From contig JBKQPR010000375.1 of NCBI GenBank assembly GCA_052144935.1, positions 1-64,000 of the forward strand: a stretch of 64,000 nt of DNA. Direction: 5' to 3'. Each line of letters begins with the position of its first letter. The first letter of the stretch is position 1. Made by a program: the position numbers and the translations under genes. Positions 33,986 to 42,900 of the stretch are shown piece by piece. The stretch comes from JOPF133 sp052144935 (GTDB taxonomy: Bacteria > Acidobacteriota > Terriglobia > Bryobacterales > Bryobacteraceae). A model generated the notes under the pieces. The model was not told the DNA's origin. It saw only the letters and a list, made by a program, of their open reading frames with translations, and searched no databases.

Positions 33986-34293
33986 ACGGTCTCCTCTTTG
34001 GGGGGGGTAAGTTCTATTTTAACAAGAATTTAGTTGGAAGAGAAGAGGCGTCGAGGGAGCCGCTTACGGTGTATCCGGCAACCATCCTGCACGTGTTGCG
34101 GGGAAGCTATCCCGGGGTGCGCGCTTGGCCCGAACCAGCCCCGGAAAGCGCGCCTACCGGCCTGTAATTACGAAATTTTCTTGCCTCTACAGTGGGATTC
34201 GGCCCGAAGTGGAGTTTTCGGCAGTTTGGCCCGGTTTGCGCCCGCGGGCGCTTTTCGCATAGACTGGACCCGCGTTAAGCTGAGGTTAGAGCC
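33986..34293. other. 308-bp gap before the toxin-antitoxin remnants
   Basis: I see no gene. AT-richer DNA near 34010-34040 is followed by GC DNA. A possible promoter lies near 34220-34265. Nothing else is supported. Confidence 0.4.
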
Positions 34294-34572
34294 ATGACCG
34301 TCCATCTCAGACCGGAAACCCAAGCCAGGCTTACGGCGCAAGCCGCCGCCTTAGACATGTCGGTCGACGCCTACCTTGAGGCGCTGGTCGAAAAGGAGTT
34401 GGCGCCCATTCGCTCGGAGCCGGAGGCCGTCAGCGGCAGTCAGTTTCAGAGAGAGCATGGCATCTGGGTCTACCGCACCGGCGACCCCATGCCGCTTACG
34501 CTGGCTGAAGACACCTTGGATGCGCTGCGGCGGGAACGTGAGGCGAGCCTGATCGGAAACATTCCCAGGTGA
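34294..34572 (+). CDS. Probable VapB-like antitoxin
   Basis: The 92-residue protein begins TVHLRPETQARLTAQAAALDMSVDAYLEALV, a ribbon-helix-helix-like N-terminus as in antitoxins. A disordered, acidic C-terminus (LAEDTLDALRREREASL) would bind the toxin. It ends 4 bases past the start of a PIN toxin gene (overlap 34569-34572), the classic arrangement. The ATG is preceded by GAGGTTAGAGCC. Because the toxin is broken, this antitoxin is probably a free-standing survivor. Confidence 0.8.
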   Translation: MTVHLRPETQARLTAQAAALDMSVDAYLEALVEKELAPIRSEPEAVSGSQFQREHGIWVYRTGDPMPLTLAEDTLDALRREREASLIGNIPR

Positions 34573-35019
34573 GGATTTTCCTCGATACCTCAATTCTGAT
34601 CCCGTCGTTCTATGGCGACCACCCCTATCACGACGCCTCGATTCAGATCGTTGATCGTCTGGAAATGGACGCCGGGTTCTGTGGTTCCCACAGCCTGGTG
34701 GAGACGTATTCCGTCCTGACGCGCATGCCAGGAAAATACCGGGTATCCGCGGAGCGGGCTAGCTAGGTTGTTCATTGCCAGCTTGCGCGAAAAGCTTCAG
34801 CCTGTTGCCCTGACGCACGCCGAGTATGTCGAGCTGATCGATCGCTATGCCGCCATGGGCATCGTAGGTGGGGCGATCTACGATGCGGTGCTTGCCCGTT
34901 GCGCCGTCAAAGCGGACGCGGAGGTTCTGCTGACCTGGAACAAGCGGGACTTTACTCGGTTTGGTCCCGAGATTGCGCGGCTGGTGAAAACGCCGCTGGA
35001 ATTCCAGGGAGGCGCATGA
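34569..35019 (+). pseudogene. VapC-like PIN toxin, inactivated by a 4-bp duplication
   Basis: The first frame (34569-34766) reads RIFLDTSILIPSFYGDHP and ETYSVLTRMPGKYRVSAERA, a VapC N-terminus. It stops at TAG 34764. The remaining PIN domain (LREKLQPVALTHAEYV, IYDAVLARCAVKADAEVLLTWNKRDF) continues in the +1 frame. The break is the tandem GCTAGCTA at 34758-34765: deleting one GCTA restores a single frame across the junction. All the PIN acidic residues are present in the joined frame, so inactivation looks recent. Confidence 0.85.
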
Positions 35020-35111
35020 AACCGCCGATAGCCCGGGCAGCGGCCACTTCTACGGTAGGACGCGATGTGCTCAAGTGGTCCTTCGATGCCGTAACGAGGA
35101 CTGTCTTATTC

Positions 35112-35222
35112 TCACAGTGTCTTAAAGTGGGCAGTCGCTCGATAGTGGTCGACCAAGACGGGACGCGTCTTCGCCACCATCCCAAGGTCGAACAGCCACA
35201 CTTCACCTCGTGTGGGCTGCAT
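35112..35222 (-). pseudogene. Truncated MazF/PemK toxin
   Basis: A frame of 36 codons reads QPTRGEVWLFDLGMVAKTRP, the N-terminal beta strands of the MazF/PemK fold, then departs from the family and ends (DHYRATAHFKTL). A full toxin has about 110 residues, so two thirds are missing. It overlaps the end of the preceding antitoxin gene by 20 bases, the normal arrangement. Together with the broken VapC it shows decay of two neighbouring modules. Confidence 0.75.
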
Positions 35223-35406
35223 TCTCTTCCTGGTCGAGGAGGGCGAACAACGCCTTGCCAGCTTCGCCAATCTCCTCGCCGGTGATCGGGCCGGAGTCGA
35301 ACGGCAATTCATGGGACCGCCGCATGATTTCCACCACGAATGCCTGCTTGTCGTCAGGCGGCAGCGCCTCGAAGGCATCCAGAAGCTGGACGGTTTGCTC
35401 GCTCAT
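35203..35406 (-). CDS. Antitoxin-like small protein upstream of the MazF remnant
   Basis: The 67-residue product starts SEQTVQLLDAFEALPPDDKQ and resembles short helical addiction-module proteins found with MazF/PemK toxins (EIMRRSHELPFDSGPITGEE). It overlaps the truncated toxin and lies divergent from the helicase gene across about 100 bases. The ATG at 35406 was chosen because the upstream frame is non-conserved. Family assignment is by arrangement more than by motif. Confidence 0.65.
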   Translation of the reverse strand: MSEQTVQLLDAFEALPPDDKQAFVVEIMRRSHELPFDSGPITGEEIGEAGKALFALLDQEENAAHTR

Positions 35407-35507
35407 ACTTTCAAGGTAGCCTATTCCCAGTTTGGCCGGCCAGTCTGCCTCGACCGAAGTTCCCCGCCGGTCAATTACAATATGGAGGGCCGCCTGCAGG
35501 CCCGCCG

Positions 35508-38483
35508 ATGACCGCACCCCACCCGATCCAGCGCCGCTACCTCGCCGAGCAGCTCATGCGGCTGCGGCGCGCCGATGAGCAGCAGCGCTACGCGGCGGCC
35601 CAGCGGCAGGGGCGCATCGATCCCAACCCGCACCAGATCGATGCCGTGATCTTCGCGCTGAAACGAATCCCGGAAGGCGGGTGCATCCTGGCCGATGAGG
35701 TGGGGCTCGGAAAGACCATTGAGGCGGGCCTGGTCATCGCACAATTGCGCGCCGAAGGGGCGGCGTCGCGCGTGCTGCTGGTGGTGCCGAAGCCGCTCTT
35801 GGGGCAATGGCAGGACGAGTTATACCGCCTTTTCGGAATCCAGGCCGCCGAAGGGCTCCCGGAGCCGGGCGGATTCTCCGGCCCGGGGGTCTTCCTGGCC
35901 GGCCGCGAGATGGCGGGCAGCGAGCGCGGCGCCGCCATCCTGCGCGATAGCGAACCCTTCGACCTGTGCGTGATCGACGAAGCCCACGAGGTTTTTGCCA
36001 ACATCTACCGGCGTTTCGACAAGTACGGCCACTACAACCCGGATGCTTCGGAGGCCCGCACGGCCGACCGCGTGCGCAGCTTCCTTGGGCGCGCGCCGGT
36101 CCTGCTGCTTACCGCCACGCCCATCCAGAACAACCTCACGGAGCTGTGGGGGCTGGTGCAGTACGTCGAACCCACGGGAACGTTGCTCGGCAGCCTGCGC
36201 ACGTTCCGGGATGTCTTCTGCGATGGCGACGACCGGAAACTGGTCGAGGGGCAGGATGACGAGTTGCGGCGCCGCATCGAAACGGTGGTACAGCGCACCC
36301 TGCGCCGGCAAGCCAAGGAGTTCCTCGAACGCCCGTTCGTCGACCGCCATGCCCAGATCTTCGAATACTCCATGACCCCGCGGGAGAAGGCGCTGTATGA
36401 CGACGTGACGGCATACCTGCTGGAGCCGCAGATCCTGGCATTCCGCGGAAACCAGCGACGGCTGCTGCTGATCGGCTTCCATCGCCTGATGGGCTCGTCG
36501 GTCAAGGCGCTGGCCGCCAGCCTGCGCAAGGTCGCCGAGCGGCTTCGGAACATGGCGCGCGATCCGGGCGCAGCGACGGCGGCCGAGGTTCTGGGCGATC
36601 TCGACGACGAGGATTTCGAAGTCGAATCCGGGGACTCCGGGAGCGGCGCGCCCGATCGGAACGCCGCGCCCGATCCGGAGAAGCTCTCCGCCGAGCTGGA
36701 GCGCGTCCTGGAGTTCATCTATCGCGCCGAGTCCCTGCTGCGCGATAGCAAGGCCGAAAAGCTCCTCGACGTCATGCGCGTGATCGGCGAACGCGCGCCC
36801 GAACATCGGCGGGCCGTGATCTTCACGGAGTCGCTGGTAACGCAATCGTACCTGCGGGATGTGCTGGTGGAGCGCGGCGGCTTCCCGCCCGAGGCCATTA
36901 CGCTGTTTCGCGGGACCAACGATTCCGCGCGCGCCGCCGAGGCCCTGGCGCACTGGCAGCAGGAGATCGGCGACGCCCTCGCGCCGGGCCAGCGTCCCAG
37001 CCGCTCCGTGGCCGTCCGGCTGGCGCTGGTGCATGAGTTCCGGACTCGCTCGCAGGTCTTCATCTCCACCGAGGCCGGCGCCAAAGGTCTCAACCTGCAG
37101 TTCTGCGATACCATCGTCAACTACGACCTGCCGTGGAACCCGCAGCGCATCGAGCAGCGCATCGGCCGGTGTCACCGGTACGGCCAGGAGCACGACGTGA
37201 CGGTGATCAACTTCCTGGCGAAGGACAACAAAGCCCAGCGCCTCACCTTCGAGATCCTCAGCCGCAAGCTCGACCTGTTCGGCAAGGTGCTGGACGCTTC
37301 CGACGTGGTGTTGCACGAGCCTTCGACCGACACGCCCGAGACCCTGGCCGGCGCCCTGGGGAGCGATTTCGAGGGCCGCCTGCGGCGCATCTACGAACGC
37401 GCCCGGACGGTACACGAGATCGAGGCCGAACTGCGGCGCCTGCGCGAGGAGATGGAGGACGAGCGCAAGCGCTTCGAACAGACCTGGGCGCGCACCGCCG
37501 GGCTGATCGACACGCGTTTCGATCAGCGCGTCAAACAGGTGTTCCGGCGCTTGCAGACCGACCTCCCCGAAGGGCTGGCCCGCCTGGATAGCGAGCTGGA
37601 CCAACTGATCACCGGGTATTTCCAGGCGAGAGGCATCGAGCACCACCGCATCCCCGGCGCCGGTCCCGTGCGCATCGAGATCCCCGCTTCCAAGCGCCTG
37701 CCCGACGGCTGGCAAGCTGGGGGAACGGTGGCCATCGGAGACGCCAAAAAGCTGGACGGCGCTGACCCGCTGCACCTGGGCCACCCGCTGCTCAAAGCCG
37801 CCGTGGAGGAGGCCCGCGCCGCCACCGATAAACGCTTCAGCGTCTCCTGGACTCTGGACGGGACGGCCCCCGCGCCGCTCCAGCTCCATAAGGGCGCGCG
37901 CGGACGCCTGGTGCTCACGCGCATTCGCTACGAGGGTTTTGAGCGCGTGGACCGCCTGGTTCCCATCGCCGTGCTGGAGCGCGCGCGCCAGGAGGATGCC
38001 GCGCCGCTGGACCCGGAATCCGCCGAGTGGCTGCTCCAGCACGCGCCGCAGGACCGCCGGGCATTCAAGCCCCCGATCGCGCTCGACGACGCGTTGGACG
38101 ATGCCATAGAGGAACTGGTGTTCGCCGACCAGGCCGGCGTGGCCAGCCACGAACAGCCGCACTTCGAGCGCAACCTGGAACAAATCGAGCGCTACATGGA
38201 TGACCAGGTGATGGTCTTGCGGCGTCGCCTGGCCACCGCGAATGAGGCGCTGAGCGCGGCCGAAGACCAGCGCAATTCGGCCTTGGGATCGGAAGTCCGC
38301 AGCCAGGCCGAAGAGCGCGTGCGCAAGGTGCAGGGGGAGATCGAAGGCTTGGAAACCCAGATCGAACGTCTCGAAAGCCGCGACGATCCGGAGTACCAAA
38401 AGTGGCGCCAGCACGCGCACCAGCGGCGCTACCGGCCGCCCGAGACCATCCGCATGCTGGACGTGGAGTTCATTCTGAAATGA
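35508..38483 (+). CDS. SNF2/RapA-type helicase-translocase (operon gene 1)
   Basis: The 991-residue protein has a superfamily 2 motor: motif I DEVGLGKT (about 63-70), motif II DEAH (157-160), motif III TATPIQNN (about 202-209). The second RecA lobe carries STEAGAKGLNLQFCD and QRIGRCHRYGQ (motifs V and VI). An acidic insertion lies near 370-395. The C-terminal 350 residues include a beta-rich part and a coiled coil (about 900-965). This resembles RapA/HepA and the helicases of defence systems such as DISARM DrmD, but none of the other DISARM genes is here. It would translocate on double-stranded DNA. The ATG at 35508 begins the conserved part. The stop overlaps the nuclease start (ATGA), so translation is coupled. 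Confidence 0.9.
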   Translation: MTAPHPIQRRYLAEQLMRLRRADEQQRYAAAQRQGRIDPNPHQIDAVIFALKRIPEGGCILADEVGLGKTIEAGLVIAQLRAEGAASRVLLVVPKPLLGQWQDELYRLFGIQAAEGLPEPGGFSGPGVFLAGREMAGSERGAAILRDSEPFDLCVIDEAHEVFANIYRRFDKYGHYNPDASEARTADRVRSFLGRAPVLLLTATPIQNNLTELWGLVQYVEPTGTLLGSLRTFRDVFCDGDDRKLVEGQDDELRRRIETVVQRTLRRQAKEFLERPFVDRHAQIFEYSMTPREKALYDDVTAYLLEPQILAFRGNQRRLLLIGFHRLMGSSVKALAASLRKVAERLRNMARDPGAATAAEVLGDLDDEDFEVESGDSGSGAPDRNAAPDPEKLSAELERVLEFIYRAESLLRDSKAEKLLDVMRVIGERAPEHRRAVIFTESLVTQSYLRDVLVERGGFPPEAITLFRGTNDSARAAEALAHWQQEIGDALAPGQRPSRSVAVRLALVHEFRTRSQVFISTEAGAKGLNLQFCDTIVNYDLPWNPQRIEQRIGRCHRYGQEHDVTVINFLAKDNKAQRLTFEILSRKLDLFGKVLDASDVVLHEPSTDTPETLAGALGSDFEGRLRRIYERARTVHEIEAELRRLREEMEDERKRFEQTWARTAGLIDTRFDQRVKQVFRRLQTDLPEGLARLDSELDQLITGYFQARGIEHHRIPGAGPVRIEIPASKRLPDGWQAGGTVAIGDAKKLDGADPLHLGHPLLKAAVEEARAATDKRFSVSWTLDGTAPAPLQLHKGARGRLVLTRIRYEGFERVDRLVPIAVLERARQEDAAPLDPESAEWLLQHAPQDRRAFKPPIALDDALDDAIEELVFADQAGVASHEQPHFERNLEQIERYMDDQVMVLRRRLATANEALSAAEDQRNSALGSEVRSQAEERVRKVQGEIEGLETQIERLESRDDPEYQKWRQHAHQRRYRPPETIRMLDVEFILK

Positions 38484-39634
38484 AACCGGAGGAGACACAG
38501 GAAATGGCCCTGAAGATCCTGCACACGGCCGATTGGCATCTTGGCCGGGGCTTTCCCTCCTTTGCCGAGGCGGACGAAACCAAGCTCACGCGGGCGCGCA
38601 TCGATGCGGTGGACCGTCTTCTCGGCCTGGCCGAAAGCTTCACCGTCCACGCGGTTCTGTGCGCCGGCGATCTGTTCGACGACCCCGCTCCGGCCGAGAG
38701 CTGGTGGCGGGGCCTCGCGAAGCTGTTCGAGCGGCGCAACTGGCGCGACCGTCCGGTGTTTCTGCTGCCCGGAAATCACGATCCGCTGCAACCCGAATCG
38801 GTCTGGGCGGAAAACCATCCCTTCCGGCGCGCGCTGCCTGCCTGGGTTCACGTGATCGATCGCGACAACTACGAGTTTGCGTTATCGGAGGAGGCGGTTC
38901 TGTACGCCGCGCCGTGCCGCAGCCAGGCCGGGGCCGACGACCTGGCTTCCCGGCTTCCGCGGCGCGAGCCCAACGATGCGCGCATCCGCATCGGGATGGT
39001 ACACGGACAGACCTTCGACATCGCCGGTCACCAGACCAACTTTCCGATTGCCCCGGATGCGGCCGAGCAGCGCGGCTTGAGTTACCTGGCGGTCGGCGAT
39101 ACGCACGCCTTCCGCGAGCTGCCTCCCAAAACCAGCCCTACGGTTTATCCGGGCGCTCCCGAAACGACCACGTTCGGAGAGAAGGATACGGGCTTCGCCG
39201 CGGTGGTGTTCTTTCCCCGTCTTGGACGGCCGCCGATCGTTCAGAAGCACCCCGTGGCCCGCTGGCGCTGGCGGGACGAACGCTGCACCAGTCTTGCGGA
39301 ACTCGAAGCATTGCGCCAGCAGGATTTGGGCGACTGCGTCCTGAAGCTGACGCTTTCCATGGAAGTGACGGTGAGCGAGCTCGACCGCGTGGAGGCCATC
39401 CTGGTGGAGCTCGCGGGCAACGAGGCCGCGCACGGAAAAGCCGGCGTGCTGAGCGTGGATCGCACCGGCCTGGAGTTGAACACCCGCGACACCGGCGGCT
39501 TCGAAGCGGATCTGCCCGAGGTGCTCCAATCCGTGGTGGTCCGTCTGCAGGAAACGGCCGGCAAGCCGGAAGGCGCGGTGGCGCGGCAAGCCCTCTTCCA
39601 CCTCTACCGCACCGTGCGGGAGGCGCGCAAGTGA
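38480..39634 (+). CDS. Mre11/SbcD-like nuclease (operon gene 2)
   Basis: The 384-residue protein carries the metallophosphoesterase motifs in order: HTADWHLG (about 15-22), CAGDLFD (61-67), PGNHD (97-101), MVHGQTFD (about 174-181) and VGDTHAF (about 207-213). These are the two-metal ligands of Mre11 and SbcD, which act as DNA exo- and endonucleases with a Rad50/SbcC partner. The start overlaps the helicase stop (ATGA) and the stop overlaps the next GTG (GTGA). The C-terminal about 130 residues would hold the ATPase-binding region. It is divergent enough from housekeeping SbcD to suggest a specialised branch, which is inference. Confidence 0.88.
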   Translation: MKPEETQEMALKILHTADWHLGRGFPSFAEADETKLTRARIDAVDRLLGLAESFTVHAVLCAGDLFDDPAPAESWWRGLAKLFERRNWRDRPVFLLPGNHDPLQPESVWAENHPFRRALPAWVHVIDRDNYEFALSEEAVLYAAPCRSQAGADDLASRLPRREPNDARIRIGMVHGQTFDIAGHQTNFPIAPDAAEQRGLSYLAVGDTHAFRELPPKTSPTVYPGAPETTTFGEKDTGFAAVVFFPRLGRPPIVQKHPVARWRWRDERCTSLAELEALRQQDLGDCVLKLTLSMEVTVSELDRVEAILVELAGNEAAHGKAGVLSVDRTGLELNTRDTGGFEADLPEVLQSVVVRLQETAGKPEGAVARQALFHLYRTVREARK

Positions 39635-39680
39635 AGCTCCTCTCGCTGAACGTGGAAAACGGCCGGTGCATCCACAAGGC

Positions 39681-39830
39681 TGAGACCGCCGGGTTGAGAG
39701 ACGAAAGCGTCTGTCCCACCATGCGCAGGGCGTGTGGGGCAGGCGCTTTCGCCTGCCAACCAATTTCTTTACAGCTTCTGCCGGTCCGCGGGTGGGGACT
39801 CTCCCGAAAACGCCTAAGCGCCCGCAAGGC
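39681..39830 (+). mobile_element. 150-bp insert carrying family A repeat, with 5-bp direct repeat
   Basis: The intact copy lacks exactly these 150 bases. AAGGC flanks the insert (39676-39680 and 39826-39830), as a target duplication would. It contains two hairpins: AGACGAAAGCGTCT near 39700 and the family A palindrome at 39734-39761. It encodes no protein and keeps the reading frame open, so it looks like a small non-autonomous REP/MITE-type element. Confidence 0.7.
39734..39761 (+). repeat. Interspersed palindromic repeat, family A (copy 2)
   Basis: A 28-bp unit with stem GGCAGGCG/CGCCTGCC and loop CTTT, identical to 51854-51881 and one base different from 26841-26868 (inverted). It sits inside the insert listed above. 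Confidence 0.95.
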
Positions 39831-39986
39831 CGCCATCGAATTCGGCGCGGGCCTGAATGTGCTTTACGGGCCGAACGACTTGGGCGAGTCGAGCCTGGCG
39901 GCGGCCATCCGCGCCGCGGCACCGGAAGGCACGGTGGTGCGGCAGGCGCTCCACCACCTCCACTGCAATGTTCAGGAGGAACGCCA

Positions 39987-42900
39987 GTGAAGCTCCTCTC
40001 GCTGAACGTGGAGCACTTTCGGTCGATCCGCAAGGCCGCCATCGAATTCGGCGCCGGCCTGAATGTGCTTCACGGGCCGAACGATCTGGGCAAGTCCAGC
40101 CTGGCGGCGGCCATTCGCGCCGTGTTGCTGTTGCAGTCGACGTCCCGGGAGCACGAGGAATTCCTCAATTGGAGCGGGACCGGGGATCCGCACGTGGAGC
40201 TGGTCTTCGAAAGCGAGCCACAGCGCATCTGGAGGGTCCGCAAGACCTTCGGCGCCAGTCCGCAAGCCTTCCTCGACGAATCCCGCGATGGGGTGGACTT
40301 TCAGTTGGAAACCCGCGGGCGCGAAGTGGATGGCCGCCTGAGCGAGATCCTGCGATGGGGCCTGGCGCCGCCCGGCGGCAAGGGGCGTCCCAAGGGCTTG
40401 CCCATGACGTTCCTGTCCACCGCTTTGCTCGCCGAGCAGGATCGCGTGGCGGCGATCTTCGACCATGCCCTCTCTCAAGACTCGGATGAATCGGGCAAGA
40501 AGAGCCTCATCGACGCGCTCCAGGCCGTCGCCGAGGACCCTCTGTTCAAGGCAGTGCTGAGTCGCGTCCAGGCGCGCGTGGACGAAGCCTTCACGTCTAC
40601 CAGCCGGAAGAAGCTCGGCAAGAACTCGCCCTGGATTCAAATCCGCGAAATGATCCGGCGCGCGGAGGAGGAGGAACGGAGGTGCATCGAGCAATCGCAG
40701 AAGACCGCGGCCATCGAGATCGAGCTGCAGGGTTTGCACGGCCGCCAACTGGAGCGCCGGGCCGCGGTGGAACAGGCCCAGCAGCTTCTGGAGCAGGTGG
40801 AAGCGTACCACCGCAGCGGCAAGCAGCGGGAAGAAATCCTCGGGCGCCTCGGTGAGAGCCGCGCCCGTCTGGCGGAAATCGCCCGGACGATGCAAGACCT
40901 CGCGCTGGCGGAAGAGGGCCAGCGCGCGCTCATCCGCCACGTGGAGAAGCTGGCGAAACGGGAACAGGCGGCGCGAGCGGCCCTGGCCGAGGCCGTCGAG
41001 CGCGCGCAGGCTGCCAAGGATGAAGTCGCGCGCCAGCAAAGCGAAGGCCGGGCCCGTGAGCGGCTTCTGAAACGCACGTCCCTCGAGAAGCGCGCCGCCG
41101 AGCTTCAGGCGGAGGAGGCCCACACCGGGGCGACCCTGGACCGCATTCGAGCCGTGGAGACGGCCGCGGCCAAAGTCCAAACCCAGGAGCAGGAGAGCCT
41201 TGCCCTGACCAAGGCGGCCGCGGACCTGGAGCGGCGCCATCAGGAGGCCGCGCAATCCGTGCGGGGCGCGGAGGAGCGCGAACGGGATCTGCGGGACGTC
41301 CGCCAGTGGCTCCGCTACCGCGCGGCCCGCGAAGGCCTGGAGAAGGCCGAGCAGGGACTGGCGCAGGTCAACGGTTGGCGCGAGGAGGCCGGCCGCAAGC
41401 GAGCCGCCGCCGCGGCCATCGAGAGCGCGCTGACCGCTGTGACGCTGCCTTCGGCGGCGTACCTCGCGGACCTCAAGCAGCTCGACCACCAGTTGCAGGT
41501 GGCGCGCGCGCGGCTGGATGTAGGTTTGCACGTACGCGTTCGGCCGAAGAAGGCGTTGCGCGTGTCCCTCCGCCGCGATGGCGCCGAGGCGGTCGCGCAC
41601 GAGCTGAAGGATTCGCCGCTGGAAGCCACCGCCAGCCGCCAGATCCACATCGACATCGAAAAGCTGGCCGAGATCGCCATCTCCGGCGGCGCCCAGGACG
41701 CCCGCGACGAGGTCGCGCGGCTGCAGACACGCTGGCTGGCCGAAGCCGAACCCGCGCTGGAGCGGGCCAATGCCGTCACCATGGACCATCTCGCCCGCAT
41801 GGCCGCCGATGCCGCGCAGCACTCCCAGGAGATGGCGGAAGCGCGGCGCGCCGCCGCTCAGCTCGAACAGAGGGTGGCCGATCAGCCGGACTGGGCCGGT
41901 CTCAGCGCCGAGCGGCAACGCGAGCTGGCCGCCGCTGAGGAGGCTTTGGGTGAGGCCGATCGGTCCGGCTTGAAGTGGTCCGCGCTGGAACGCTCCGCGC
42001 GCGCGCTCAAAATCCAGCACCTGGCCGATGCCGAAGCCCGTTTGGAGGCCGTGCGTGTGGAAGCCGCCAGGCTGGCCGATGCCGGGCGGAAGCTGGAGGG
42101 CGAGCTGGCCGCCGCGAATGCCCGCAGCGTCGAGAAACGGAACACGCTGGCGGCCGCCGGCGATGAGCTGCTCAAAGCGCAGTCCGGTTTAGAAGGCGAT
42201 TGGCGGGATCTGTTGCAGCAAGTGCAGGCCCGGCAAGCCGCCATTCGGAGCGAGCTGGCCGCCAATGGGAAGGAGCTGGAAGCGCTTGCCACCGAGACGG
42301 ATCAGACGTTGACCGCAGCCAGGAAGGCCCTGGAAATCGCGGAGCGGGACCGCGCCGCAGCCGCAGCCGATCACCGCAAGGTGGAGGACGAGCTGCGCGC
42401 CGAAGAGAAGCGCCAGGCCGCCACCGAAGGCGAGCTCAAGATGCGCCGGGAGGCGGTCGCCAGGCTCGATGAGAGCGCCGCTCGCGCCACCGTGGACCAG
42501 GTGCAGGCCGAATTGCAACTGGCGCCCGAGCCGCCCAGCCGGATCAGCGACGCGATGCTCGCCCAGGCGCGCGAGAGTGTGCAATCCGCCCGCGATGAGC
42601 TGCGCCGGATCGAGGATGAGATTCAGGCCAAGCGCGGCGCGCTGCAGCACGTGGGCGGCGATGTGGCCAGACAGAAGGCCGAGGATGCCCGGGAGGCGCT
42701 CAAGACCGCCCGCGAGCGGGAGCGGCAGCAGGAGATCGAGTACGAGGCATGGAACCTGCTGCGCGACACGCTCCTGCAGGCGGAACAGGAAGAAGGCGTA
42801 CACCTGGGCCGGGCCCTCGGCGACCCCATCGCCCGGCGGTTCGGCGAATTGACCGACAGCCGCTACGGTAAGCTGGCGCTCGGCCCCGATCTGGAAACGC

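Larger units (their letters stand above)
39631..39990 (+). pseudogene. Dead duplicate of the Rad50-like N-terminus, coupling preserved
   Basis: This 119-codon frame starts GTGA on the nuclease stop and ends TGA overlapping the GTG of the intact ATPase. It begins KLLSLNVEN like the real gene. A 150-bp in-frame insert (39681-39830) follows, then KAAIEFGAGLNVLYGPNDLGESSLAAAIRA with Walker A lysine changed to Glu. It ends in a copy of the nuclease C-terminus (EGTVVRQALHHLHCNVQEER against EGAVARQALFHLYRTVREAR). It arose by a 206-bp tandem duplication across the gene junction. Being open and coupled at both ends, it may still be translated to relay ribosomes; this is inference. Confidence 0.85.

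Noticed and set aside
35820..38498. An 892-codon minus-strand frame opposite the helicase gene
   Set aside because: No recognisable domain, and the plus-strand helicase has all motor motifs.
39972..42020. A 682-codon minus-strand frame opposite the Rad50-like gene
   Set aside because: Shadow frame caused by codon bias of the coiled-coil gene.
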